NCBI GenBank assembly: GCA_025997215.1
Contig: BNUH01000004.1
Location: 33,043 to 97,042 of the forward strand
Direction: 5' to 3'
DNA: 64,000 nt
Source: Clostridia bacterium
GTDB taxonomy: Bacteria > Bacillota_A > Clostridia > Christensenellales > Aristaeellaceae
Part shown: one piece after another, positions 16,999 through 24,754 of the stretch
Layout: every line of letters starts with the position of its first letter
How positions within the stretch are numbered: position 1 is the first letter of the stretch
The notes under the pieces: model-generated
The model's input: the letters and a program-made list of their open reading frames with translations, nothing else
What the model was told of the DNA's origin: nothing
Databases searched by the model: none
Position numbers and translations under genes: made by a program

Positions 16999-18294
16999 TC
17001 AGGAATCGGTTTCGTTTACACGCACGGTGGGATGGTTCTTACGCAGCATCATTATGCCAATGCATAACAGTATCGGGAATACTATGGCCGTCAGCAAGCC
17101 GATCTTCAGGCCGGCCGACGGCGCTCCGCCCATCCAGTTCGCGATGCCGGACAGTGAGCCGCGCTCTACAGCACCCGTCACGCGGCTGACCAGCAGCGGT
17201 CCCAGCGTGCAGCCAGTATCCCCGCCCAGTGCCAACGCCGCGAACAGCGCGGTGCCGCCTTCCGGCATACGTTCGGATGAGAGGCTTAGGACGCCCGGCC
17301 ACATCAGCGCGACGGTGAAGCCTGCGCACGCACACCCCAGCAGTGATAGGAATGGATTCCGCGCGAGTGTCGCAAGCAGGTAACACGCCACGCACGATAC
17401 GCCGCTGATCGTCAGCGCTTTGACCAGGTGTACATTCGACCCGCGAACGCCATACCACATCCGCACGATGCCCATGGCTATCGCGAACGCGCACGGCCCG
17501 AGCAAGTCTCCCACCGCCTTGTTGACGCCTAATCCCGTTTCAGCAAAGTACGACGCCCACTGCGCCATGGATATCTCGGACGCGCCGGAGGCCATCATTA
17601 GCACGAACAGCAGCGGGAATAATCGATTCCCCACCAGTTTGCGGATGGAGATGGGCTTAGCGTCGCCAGGGAGTTGATAGAACGGTGCGCGCAGGAACAT
17701 TACAAACGCCATCGCGGGAACCAGAGCGCCGATCACGGCCAGCACCGGCCAAGCCCCGCGCGGGAACGCCAGGAAGAACAGCGCGCTCATGAGCGCCACG
17801 CCCGCCTGTCCCCAACAATAGAACGAATGCAGGAAGCTCATCGATCCCGCCTTGTCGTCGCTGGGCAGCGATTCCAGCACGGGAGAGATGAGTACCTCGA
17901 TTAAGCCGCCGCCGATTGCGCTGAGGATCGTCGCCAGGATCAGCCCGCCGAACGGGTTCGGCAGGATTCGCGGGAATATAGCCAGGCCTAGCAAGCCTAC
18001 CGTCGCGCAGATTTCGCACGCGAGCACCAATCTGCGGATGCCGATCCGCGCTGCATACTTGATGGCCAGCCCATCTACAAGCATCTGCGTTGCGAAATTC
18101 AGCGCGATAAGGAACCCGATCTGTTCGACCGCGACGCCGAATTCGCGCTGAAACGTGAGGAACAGCATGGGCGATAGGTTATTCACTATCGCCTGGACTA
18201 TGAAGCTGACGTAACACGCCAGTCGCGTACGGTTAGGTGAACCGGGCGTTAAAGCGGCGGCATGCGCCGCGGGTTTTTTGGAATCCTGGATCAT
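16999..18294 (-). CDS. Major facilitator superfamily transporter
   Basis: A 431-residue protein with about twelve hydrophobic segments and family features such as MPEGGTALFAALALGGDTGCTLGP. It most resembles the sugar/unknown-substrate MFS proteins of Clostridia (FucP/YfkF-like), but the substrate is not clear. It begins three bases after the hpf stop with no strong ribosome binding site of its own, so it is likely translated by coupling and expressed with hpf. Confidence 0.85.
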   Translation of the reverse strand: MIQDSKKPAAHAAALTPGSPNRTRLACYVSFIVQAIVNNLSPMLFLTFQREFGVAVEQIGFLIALNFATQMLVDGLAIKYAARIGIRRLVLACEICATVGLLGLAIFPRILPNPFGGLILATILSAIGGGLIEVLISPVLESLPSDDKAGSMSFLHSFYCWGQAGVALMSALFFLAFPRGAWPVLAVIGALVPAMAFVMFLRAPFYQLPGDAKPISIRKLVGNRLFPLLFVLMMASGASEISMAQWASYFAETGLGVNKAVGDLLGPCAFAIAMGIVRMWYGVRGSNVHLVKALTISGVSCVACYLLATLARNPFLSLLGCACAGFTVALMWPGVLSLSSERMPEGGTALFAALALGGDTGCTLGPLLVSRVTGAVERGSLSGIANWMGGAPSAGLKIGLLTAIVFPILLCIGIMMLRKNHPTVRVNETDS

Positions 18295-18297
18295 ATA

Positions 18298-18837
18298 TCA
18301 AGATTCCGGCTCGAGCATGCCGATGCTGGAGTCCTTGCGCTTGTAGAGTACGCATGTCGAATTCCCATCGGAATTCACGAATACAAAGAATTCATGCCCC
18401 AGCATCTCCATCTGCTCGATGGCGTCCTCGACAGCCATGGGCTTGATGGTGTAGTGCTTTGCGCGCGCGACGTAGCGGGTCTCGGGCTCCTCGCTGGGAT
18501 ATTCCTCCAGGAATTCCGCTTCCTCCGGTTGGAACGCGTCCACGCGCAGCCGCTTCTCCAGGCGGGTGCGGTGGCGGTGGATCTGGCGCTCGATCTTGGC
18601 CAGCACATTATCCACCGACTGGTACATGTCGCCCGTGGATTCCTCGGCGCGCAATACGCCGCCGTCAAACGGGATCGTGATCTCGCACAGCCGGCGGTCG
18701 CCCTTATCGGCGGACAGCCGCACCTGGCACTCGACGGACGGCGGGAAGTACCGGGATAATTTGTCGATCTTGCGCTCAATGCGGGCGGTAAGCCGCTGGG
18801 ATGTGGCGAAGTTCTTGGCGCTGAGTATCATGCGCAT
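18298..18837 (-). CDS. hpf: Ribosome hibernation promoting factor, long form
   Basis: Long HPF dimerises 70S ribosomes into inactive 100S particles in stationary phase. The N-terminal S30AE domain (about 1-100; DMYQSVDNVLAKIERQIHRHRTRLEKR) blocks the decoding channel. After a linker, the C-terminal dimerisation domain (about 120-175) shows AIEQMEMLGHEFFVFVN. Length 179 is typical for the long form. GGAGG precedes the ATG at 18837. A well-matched sigma-H promoter lies upstream (18876-18904), consistent with stationary-phase control known for the B. subtilis gene. Confidence 0.96.
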   Translation of the reverse strand: MRMILSAKNFATSQRLTARIERKIDKLSRYFPPSVECQVRLSADKGDRRLCEITIPFDGGVLRAEESTGDMYQSVDNVLAKIERQIHRHRTRLEKRLRVDAFQPEEAEFLEEYPSEEPETRYVARAKHYTIKPMAVEDAIEQMEMLGHEFFVFVNSDGNSTCVLYKRKDSSIGMLEPES

Positions 18838-18875
18838 GGTGAATCCTCCATTCGTATATGAGTATGATAATTAAT

Positions 18876-18904
18876 ACATTCGTCATACTAAAGAGGATTC
18901 CTGC
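18876..18904 (-). promoter_or_regulatory. Sigma-H-type promoter of hpf
   Basis: On the minus strand GCAGGAATC (18904-18896), an 11-base spacer and GACGAATGT (18884-18876) match the sigma-H consensus RnAGGAwww-N11/12-RnnGAATww at all but two positions. The start of transcription would fall about 30 bases before the hpf ATG. No sigma-A pair is evident. Confidence 0.6.
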
Positions 18905-18940
18905 TTGGTATGTGTAGATTCAAATAGATTCACTTGGTTT

Positions 18941-19477
18941 CTACGATTGCCTTGCGAATAGGCTCGGTGCGGCGCGCTTCAAACCCTGCGCTGTCAGCGC
19001 GGCAAGCACTGCCTTTACGATATCCAGCGGCAGGAACGACAGGAAGTAAGCGCTAAGCAGTCTGCCTGCCGCTACCGGGGTGCCGAGTATGGACTGCTGG
19101 ATGGCGATGTAGGGTAATGCGACGAGGTATAATGCGGCAATGCCCGCTAAGGCTGCCAGCCACGGCTTAACTTTTCCTAATCCTCCCGCCACGGCCGCCA
19201 TTCCAATGAACCCCACCAGATACCCGCCTTCCGGCGTGGCCAGTGTGCCGAAGCCTCCGCCACGCGTGAACACCGGAACGCCCGCCAACCCGATCAGCAG
19301 GTACACAGTCAGCGCTAGCGCGCCATCCTTTGCGCCAAGCAATAGCCCAACGGTGAGTACCATATATACCTGCGCCGTGAACATCACTGGCACAAACCCG
19401 AGCGGGAATCGCACAAACGTAGCCACAACAACTAAAGCCGCACACAACGCGATCCGAGATATTCTGAAAATCGACAT
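18941..19477 (-). CDS. bioY: Biotin transporter BioY (ECF S component)
   Basis: BioY is the membrane S component that captures biotin and works with shared ECF ATPase/T subunits. It has 178 residues and about six membrane segments. The family motif GLAGVPVFTRGGGFGTLATPEGGYLVGF (about 68-95) forms the substrate loop. The frame opens five codons earlier, but that ATG is inside the Shine-Dalgarno sequence GAGGTGG, so the Met at 19477 is the start. The promoter and ribosome binding site are overlapped by a 36-bp inverted repeat, suggesting tight regulation. No biotin synthesis genes are in the window. Confidence 0.95.
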   Translation of the reverse strand: MSIFRISRIALCAALVVVATFVRFPLGFVPVMFTAQVYMVLTVGLLLGAKDGALALTVYLLIGLAGVPVFTRGGGFGTLATPEGGYLVGFIGMAAVAGGLGKVKPWLAALAGIAALYLVALPYIAIQQSILGTPVAAGRLLSAYFLSFLPLDIVKAVLAALTAQGLKRAAPSLFARQS

Positions 19478-19479
19478 GA

Positions 19480-19515
19480 ATAACCACCTCAACAGAAATT
19501 TGTCGAGGTGATTAT
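19480..19515 (-). promoter_or_regulatory. Inverted repeat overlapping bioY -10 box and ribosome binding site
   Basis: On the minus strand ATAATCACCTCGACA (19515-19501) and TGTTGAGGTGGTTAT (19494-19480) are 15-base arms around a six-base loop, with 13 of 15 positions complementary and the other two able to form G-U pairs. The first arm starts in the -10 box; the second contains GAGGTGG, the ribosome binding site. It could be a repressor operator, an RNA hairpin hiding the ribosome binding site, or both. It does not match the usual BirA operator. Confidence 0.65.
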
Positions 19516-19539
19516 ATCAAAGAAGGAGGATTGCGTCAA
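19511..19539 (-). promoter_or_regulatory. Sigma-A promoter of bioY
   Basis: On the minus strand TTGACG (19539-19534), a 17-base spacer and TATAAT (19516-19511) form a near-consensus promoter. Confidence 0.8.
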
Positions 19540-19567
19540 CCTAATTCATAACGATGGTTTACCCAAA

Positions 19568-20302
19568 TCAATCGCAACGTTTTAGCGCTTCGATCATTTC
19601 CAGCCAGTCGTGGATGTGCAGATGAGCCATGGTCGGCTGGGGTTTTCCCGGGTCGTGCCACGTGTTCTCCAGCGTCAAATCCTCATACCATACGGGGAAT
19701 ATGCCGACACTCGCTGCGCCTTCCACGTCCGCGCGCACTGAATCGCCGCACATCCACACATCCTTGGCGGGCAGATCCGCTTTACGCAGCGCCAACTCGA
19801 ATATCAGTGGTTCGGGCTTGCGGACGACATACTCGCTGGACGCGATTATGAAATCAAAACTATATTTCGGCAGGAATTCTTTGATCCGATTCTTCAACGC
19901 CTCGCCGGAGTATGCTATGTTGCTGATTACCCCGGTGCGTATGTTGTTATCACGAAGATAATCCAGCATGGTTTCTACATGCGGCATCTGCGCGGCAGGT
20001 GCGGCGGCATCCCAGAATACCTTCTCGATCCGCGCATTGTCTATCGAGAATTCCAGCCGCTGATATTCGTACGCCAGGTGTTGGAAGCTGAATTCGTGCG
20101 TCTCGATGCCCACGTCACGCGCCTTTGCGCATGTTTCAAAGAACAGCCGCTCCGTATGCTCGTTAACCTGTTCGGCCGTGAGATGCAGTGGATTGGCGGT
20201 GGCGTACTCCATCAGTGCGCAGGTACCCTTCAGGCTGTCGAATCCTAATTCCGCCAGCAGCGTGTGGCCAAAGTCAAAGATGATCATGCGAGGTTTCTTC
20301 AT
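19568..20302 (-). CDS. HAD-family hydrolase with altered motif I
   Basis: A 244-residue HAD-superfamily protein with an alpha-helical cap (about 20-95). Motif I reads D10-F-G12-H-T14; the nucleophile Asp10 is present, but the general acid/base Asp expected at position 12 is glycine. Motif II (VISN), the motif III lysine (RKPEP) and motif IV (CGDSVRAD) are intact. Loss of the second aspartate resembles HAD enzymes that are not simple phosphatases, so the reaction is uncertain. AGGAG lies upstream of the ATG. It is the last gene of the LCP-trmH-UPF0340-HAD set. Confidence 0.85.
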   Translation of the reverse strand: MKKPRMIIFDFGHTLLAELGFDSLKGTCALMEYATANPLHLTAEQVNEHTERLFFETCAKARDVGIETHEFSFQHLAYEYQRLEFSIDNARIEKVFWDAAAPAAQMPHVETMLDYLRDNNIRTGVISNIAYSGEALKNRIKEFLPKYSFDFIIASSEYVVRKPEPLIFELALRKADLPAKDVWMCGDSVRADVEGAASVGIFPVWYEDLTLENTWHDPGKPQPTMAHLHIHDWLEMIEALKRCD

Positions 20303-20322
20303 TATAGATTACTCCTATCTGA

Positions 20323-20898
20323 TTAATACGATGCTCGTGGGCCTCCTGTGTACGGCGGACGGGTTACAGCCGCAACGCATCGAGCTTTGCCGATGCAATC
20401 GATATCTAAGCGGATCGGCACAGCCACGCGTTTTAGGTGCATGCCGATCAATGTCGAACCTATATCCATACCCGCGTCGGCTTCGACACTTTCAACCAGC
20501 ACGGGGGCTTTCATGAGTTTAAAAACAGCCGATGCGAACGAGCCGCCAGCCTCCGGCGTAGGCACGGCTATCACGCGTTGCAATTGGAATGCATCTAAGG
20601 TTGAACGCTCAACCACGAGCGCACGGTTCAGGTGCTCGCAGCACTGGGCAGCGAGTGCTATACCGTTAGCATTGCATAATGATAATACAACCTCCGCCAA
20701 CGCTTTGCCTAAACCTGGGTACGCTTTCGAGCCGATTGAATTGCCCGCTACCTCGCTGGTTGAGCAGCCAATTACCAGTAATTTTATTGGATCATACAAG
20801 GCTTTGGTTAACAGCTCATTAAGGTTATTCCTTAGCGCGGTTACACATTCATCAATGAATGCGCTCGTCACATCGTCAGGAGATCCCAGCTTACTCAT
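20323..20898 (-). CDS. UPF0340 / TIGR01440 family protein (YwlG-like)
   Basis: A 191-residue soluble protein of unknown function, recognised by LLVIGCSTSEVAGNSIGSKAYPGLG (about 42-66), AAQCCEHLNRALVVE (about 83-97), VPTPEAGGSFASAVF, and DAGMDIGSTLIGMHLKRVAVP. Conserved cysteine and histidine residues suggest a catalytic or metal role, but none is proven. AAGGAGG precedes the start. It lies five bases after the trmH-like gene in the same direction. Confidence 0.92.
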   Translation of the reverse strand: MSKLGSPDDVTSAFIDECVTALRNNLNELLTKALYDPIKLLVIGCSTSEVAGNSIGSKAYPGLGKALAEVVLSLCNANGIALAAQCCEHLNRALVVERSTLDAFQLQRVIAVPTPEAGGSFASAVFKLMKAPVLVESVEADAGMDIGSTLIGMHLKRVAVPIRLDIDCIGKARCVAAVTRPPYTGGPRASY

Positions 20899-20903
20899 AA
20901 TAA

Positions 20904-21638
20904 TTATAGTCCTCCTTGTATGAACGCGTACACCCCGACCGATACCGCGACGGCCAGATTCAACGAATCAATCGCATTAGATTGCGGGATGCGCACGGGT
21001 TGGCCCAGTTGTGCGAATTCCGGCGGCAAGCCTGCGCCTTCATTACCGAAAATTAGCGAGAATAATGCAGGATGCTCCGACGCGGCGACTGGCAGCGGCA
21101 CCGATCCATCCAGCATGAACGGGAACAGCGCATGGCCAGGGAACAGCACGCGGTATTCGTCGAATGACGCGAACTGGCCTAGCCTCATCGAGAACAGCGC
21201 GCCCATCGACGCGCGGACTACGTGCGGGTCGAGGATGTCTGCCGCGCGGCCGATTACCGCCAAGTCAGGCAGCCCAAAGCCTACTAGGCTGCGCAATATC
21301 GAGCCTAGATTCCCTTGATCGGATGGCTGAACCAACGCCACATGCGGCCGATCCGGCATGATTGGATCGCACGCGTCGGCCTTGCAGAATTCCATCGCGG
21401 CGAAGCAGTTATCCTTGCTGGATATTCGCTGCAGCGCGCGTGATGCGTACTCGATCCGTATGCCGAGTGTACTGCAGCGTTCGACCAGCTTCGCGGTGCC
21501 TTCGCTGTTTGCACCGCGCTCGTCCAGCAGCAAACGGCGCGCACAGCCAGGCTGGTGTTCCAACAGCGCAAGCGCTGGGTAAACACCCAGCGCGAAGGAG
21601 TTCGGCGACGATCGTTCATACGGTTGAATCGCGGGCAT
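20904..21638 (-). CDS. TrmH/SpoU-family RNA 2'-O-methyltransferase
   Basis: A SPOUT-class enzyme that transfers a methyl group from SAM to a ribose of tRNA or rRNA. The N-terminal substrate-binding region (1-95) is followed by the knotted domain: motif 1 (ALVQPSDQGNLGSILRSLVGFG), motif 2 (LIFGNEGAGLPPE) and motif 3 (VRIPQSNAIDSLNLAVAVSVGVY). Length 244 fits the family. The target nucleotide cannot be deduced. The start at 21638 lacks a clear ribosome binding site and follows the LCP gene by 12 bases. Confidence 0.93.
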   Translation of the reverse strand: MPAIQPYERSSPNSFALGVYPALALLEHQPGCARRLLLDERGANSEGTAKLVERCSTLGIRIEYASRALQRISSKDNCFAAMEFCKADACDPIMPDRPHVALVQPSDQGNLGSILRSLVGFGLPDLAVIGRAADILDPHVVRASMGALFSMRLGQFASFDEYRVLFPGHALFPFMLDGSVPLPVAASEHPALFSLIFGNEGAGLPPEFAQLGQPVRIPQSNAIDSLNLAVAVSVGVYAFIQGGL

Positions 21639-21650
21639 CTTATGTTTTAA

Positions 21651-22985
21651 TCACTTTGATGATTTTGGTATGTACTGCCCGTATATGAATTCGTGCAGCG
21701 CGGTCTTGTTGCGCGTCAGATTGGCGTCGAGCACGGATTCGCCGGCCTCGGCCTGGACGAATGAGTAGCTGCCTTCCAGCGGCAGCGACAGGTACTCTAT
21801 CGGCTGCAACCCGGTGACTAGCGTCTTGACGGCGATGGTGACCAGCTCGGACAGCGAAATGTTGGTGGTGGTGTACGGCATCAGCACATTCGCGAATATC
21901 ATGAGCTGCTGCGGATTCGCGTCGCCCATAACCATCTCGAGCAGCTTCTCCAGCACGACGCGCTGGCGGTTCGTCCGGGCAAAGTCGCTGTCGATGTGGC
22001 GAATCCGCGCGTAAGCCATCGTCTGCAACGGGTCGAGCTTGGTCGGACCGACCTGCCCCTTCTTCAGGATAATGCGGTCAGGGTTTTTCTCGAACCCCTC
22101 GTAATCTTCAGCAGTGGCCACGATATCGTTGATCTGTTCGGCCTCGCCGGGTATCAGGTCGATCACCGCGCCGCCGAATACGCTGATGATATCCACCAAC
22201 CCATGCAGATTCACGCGGACATATCGAGTGACATTCATATCGAATAATGTATTGACCGTTTTCATGGCCAGATTCGGTCCGCCAAAGGCGTGGGCGACGT
22301 TGATGCGCTGCTTGCCGCCCAGATTCGGTATCTCCACATAAAGATCGCGTGCCAGCGACGAAAGCTTGACCTGCCCCGTAGATTGGTTGATGGAGGCGAT
22401 GATCATCGTGTCGGTGCGGCCAGAATTGGACTTGGGATCGCGGTCGTCCGTGCCCAGCAGCAGTATATTCGTCCAGTCGTCGGGCAGGGCGGCATTGGGA
22501 TCGAGGGCGTTCTTCTTAATGGTGATGCGGTTGGATTCGGTAATCGGCGGCAGCGTCAGATCCACGATGGAATTGATGACGCCCTCGACATCCCATGGAT
22601 CCTCGATGGTGGCGTACGCGTCGAAGTTGTCGTCCTGGTTATTCTTTTTCAATTCTTCTAGCTGTTCCTCGGTGACGGCGGTTATCTTGCCGGAAGAGCT
22701 GGCGATTTGGTAGACAATGCCGCTGCCTTGCAACACGGCGGAGGCGTTGGCCGCCGGGTTCATCGTGGGTTGGGGCGGCAGCGCTAACTCGTCCGACGGC
22801 TGCTCGATGAGCGGATTCTCCAGCAATGCCGGGGAGAATACCCCCGTCAGCACCAGCGCGACAGCACCGCCAGCCATTAATGATAGTATAAGTATCACAG
22901 CCATGAAGCCCATCACAACATCCCGGCGTTCCGTGTGGTGCGTCCGCGGATGGATGGGGCGGTATTTGGGCATCTTCCTACGCAT
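21651..22985 (-). CDS. LytR-CpsA-Psr (LCP) family cell-wall glycopolymer ligase
   Basis: LCP proteins attach teichoic acids or other glycopolymers to peptidoglycan on the outer face of the membrane. One membrane segment (about 27-50) is followed by a low-complexity linker and the LCP domain (about 160-340). Conserved features are NILLLGTDDRD, GRTDTMIIASI (the catalytic Arg and Asp), SLARDLYVEIPNLGGKQRINVAHAFGG and the RVNLHGLVDIISVFGGAVID segment. Length 444 is ordinary. GGAGG lies six bases before the ATG. It leads a four-gene minus-strand set. Confidence 0.95.
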   Translation of the reverse strand: MRRKMPKYRPIHPRTHHTERRDVVMGFMAVILILSLMAGGAVALVLTGVFSPALLENPLIEQPSDELALPPQPTMNPAANASAVLQGSGIVYQIASSSGKITAVTEEQLEELKKNNQDDNFDAYATIEDPWDVEGVINSIVDLTLPPITESNRITIKKNALDPNAALPDDWTNILLLGTDDRDPKSNSGRTDTMIIASINQSTGQVKLSSLARDLYVEIPNLGGKQRINVAHAFGGPNLAMKTVNTLFDMNVTRYVRVNLHGLVDIISVFGGAVIDLIPGEAEQINDIVATAEDYEGFEKNPDRIILKKGQVGPTKLDPLQTMAYARIRHIDSDFARTNRQRVVLEKLLEMVMGDANPQQLMIFANVLMPYTTTNISLSELVTIAVKTLVTGLQPIEYLSLPLEGSYSFVQAEAGESVLDANLTRNKTALHEFIYGQYIPKSSK

Positions 22986-23076
22986 GGTTATCCTCCAGAT
23001 ATAATTATATCGTTACAGTTGAAACCCTTATTGTCAAAGGTTTCTATTGGATACGACGAACGGAGGATATAAAACT

Positions 23077-23157
23077 ATGCATGTGAATGCCGATAATATA
23101 GGTTCGACTTCATTTACAAAGGCTGGGCATGCGTTCCTGACTTTGACATTCACCTAA
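23077..23157 (+). CDS. Possible 26-codon small ORF in the LCP-hsp20 gap
   Basis: GGAGG at 23062-23066 precedes an ATG opening MHVNADNIGSTSFTKAG..., ending at TAA 23157. I recognise no family, and no promoter at proper distance is seen. It is reported because of the ribosome binding site only; it could be chance. Confidence 0.2.
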   Translation: MHVNADNIGSTSFTKAGHAFLTLTFT

Positions 23158-23258
23158 AAAACGAATTCGTAATCGCTAGAATTAGTTAGGAATTTGAAGC
23201 AACAGCGAGCATTCTCGAGCAAACCGAGGCTCCTGACCTTCAACTGCCTTTCCTTGAC

Positions 23259-23275
23259 TTTGACTACCACTGACT
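23259..23275 (+). promoter_or_regulatory. CtsR-like direct repeat at the hsp20 promoter
   Basis: TTTGACT (23259-23265), a three-base gap and ACTGACT (23269-23275) resemble the CtsR operator TTTGACY-N3-TTTGACY, with two mismatches in the second half. It overlaps the -35 box. CtsR controls heat-shock genes in Bacillota. Confidence 0.35.
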
Positions 23276-23288
23276 ATTGAGGTATACT
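23260..23288 (+). promoter_or_regulatory. Sigma-A promoter of hsp20
   Basis: TTGACT (23260-23265), a 17-base spacer and TATACT (23283-23288). Confidence 0.7.
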
Positions 23289-23425
23289 CACTACGTCAAG
23301 GAAAACCAAGGGCGGCGGGCATGGCAGATCCTGCATAAACTGGATGCCGCAGGGGAATGATAACGCCGTGGCGCGGTGCGCGCAGCCCAATAGTTACACA
23401 ATAATAAACGCAGGAGGATTCGACA

Positions 23426-23887
23426 ATGTTTAACATGATCCCGTACCGCAGGGGCAATCGGACGCCCAACCTGTTTGACGACCGCTTCTTTCGCTCGTTT
23501 TTCGACATGACCGACGGCATGCGCAGCGGATTCCAGGTTGACGTGCGCGACGAGGGCGAAAATTATGTGATGGAGGCTGAACTGCCGGGCCTCAAGCAGG
23601 AGGACATCGAGCTGACCATCGACAGCGATGTGCTGACCATCTCTGCCCAGCGCAAGAACGAGCGCCGCGAAGAGAAGGAAAACTATCTGTATTGTGAGCG
23701 CCGCAGCGGACGATTCCAGCGCAGCTTCACGCTGGACGGCATCAACCAGGATCAGATCAGCGCCAACTACCAGGACGGCGTGCTGACGCTGCGGATGCCC
23801 AAGACCGCCCCGGAACCCCAGAAGAGCCAGCGCAAGATTCCCATCCAGGCTGTCAACGGCGGCAGTGGGGATGTGCCGGTGCAATGA
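23426..23887 (+). CDS. Hsp20/alpha-crystallin small heat shock protein
   Basis: An ATP-independent chaperone that holds unfolding proteins. It has 153 residues. The alpha-crystallin domain (about 35-135) contains VDVRDEGENYVMEAELPGLKQEDIEL and the closing YQDGVLTLRMPK, corresponding to the A-x-x-x-n-GvL motif. A short tail carries the I-P-I (KIPIQ) oligomerisation motif. CAGGAGG precedes the ATG. A single-gene unit with its own promoter and a terminator-like hairpin downstream. Confidence 0.95.
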   Translation: MFNMIPYRRGNRTPNLFDDRFFRSFFDMTDGMRSGFQVDVRDEGENYVMEAELPGLKQEDIELTIDSDVLTISAQRKNERREEKENYLYCERRSGRFQRSFTLDGINQDQISANYQDGVLTLRMPKTAPEPQKSQRKIPIQAVNGGSGDVPVQ

Positions 23888-23913
23888 GTTGAACGCTAAA
23901 CGTTAAGCGTTAA

Positions 23914-23947
23914 CAGTCCGCCGCCAATTTGTGCTGACGGCGGGCTG
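23914..23947 (+). terminator. Terminator-like hairpin after hsp20
   Basis: CAGTCCGCCG (23914-23923) pairs with CGGCGGGCTG (23938-23947), one G-T pair included, followed by TAGTTATTTTA. It lies between convergent genes. Confidence 0.55.
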
Positions 23948-23950
23948 TAG

Positions 23951-24751
23951 TTATTTTATCTCCAGCCGCTCCACCCGCCGAACCCCCAGCGCGTCCAGGA
24001 ACATGCTGGCTTGCAGCACCAGCTCGGGATCCCGCAGCGCTTTGGGGTCGTGGGCGTCTACACCGATAATGGCCGCTGCGCCTTCCTCGGCGGCGATTCG
24101 CCAGAATTCTAGATTCGGATAGCCCAGCGAATGAACCGAGATGTGCGGTTCGGGACGCACCAGCTTGCGTACGCCATAAAGGTTATACTCGATGGGGATA
24201 TTGAACGAGCGCGCCGCGCGGCATAATTCGCGGCAGATCCACGCCAGTTCCGGCGTGAATTCGCTGTACGGCAGCAGGAACATGTCGGGATGCGCCAGAC
24301 ATGCGAAGTGGCCCGTCGCCATCCCGTCAACGCAGAGTTCCAAATACTTGAGCGGCGGCGGCGTTTTGATCCTATCGCCGAAGTAGACCTCGTTCGGCGC
24401 GGTGGTGTCGTAATGCTGGCCGAGGATAAGGTAATCCACCTGCGAGCGCAGTTCCTTCAGCGCGTCGGTATGGTTTGGGAAGAATTCACATTCCAATCCG
24501 CACAAAATTTCGATCTTATCTTTGTTGAGTTCGCCTAACTCGCGCACCGACGCGATATACTCCGGCAATTCATTCCACAGCATCCTAACGGGCATATGAA
24601 ACCAATCCGTAAACGGCCATGGGCAGTGATCCGAAAAACCCAGCGTTGTGTAACCGTTCTCGACGGCGGCAGCGACATAATCGGCGTTGGTGCCAACCGC
24701 ATGATGGCATCGGGATGTATGGGTATGGTAATTGGTATAATTATTCAGCAT
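23951..24751 (-). CDS. PHP-domain histidinol-phosphatase family protein
   Basis: A 266-residue metal-dependent phosphoesterase of the PHP family (HisJ/HisK type). Metal ligands are visible as YHTHTSRCHHA (H9, H11), a GFSDHCPWP motif, GLECEFFPNH and CLAHPD, and a C-terminal GVDAHDPKALRD. HisJ-type enzymes remove phosphate from histidinol phosphate in histidine synthesis; other PHP members act on different phosphoesters, and no his genes are nearby, so the substrate is tentative. It starts three bases after the YdcF gene. Confidence 0.88.
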   Translation of the reverse strand: MLNNYTNYHTHTSRCHHAVGTNADYVAAAVENGYTTLGFSDHCPWPFTDWFHMPVRMLWNELPEYIASVRELGELNKDKIEILCGLECEFFPNHTDALKELRSQVDYLILGQHYDTTAPNEVYFGDRIKTPPPLKYLELCVDGMATGHFACLAHPDMFLLPYSEFTPELAWICRELCRAARSFNIPIEYNLYGVRKLVRPEPHISVHSLGYPNLEFWRIAAEEGAAAIIGVDAHDPKALRDPELVLQASMFLDALGVRRVERLEIK

Positions 24752-24754
24752 TCA

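Larger units (their letters stand above)
23160..23425 (+). other. Non-coding region upstream of hsp20
   Basis: No convincing gene is visible. The region holds the hsp20 promoter and a leader of about 130 bases rich in short GC stems (for example CCTGC...GCAGG). No pairing that would clearly mask the AGGAGG of hsp20 was seen. Confidence 0.4.
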
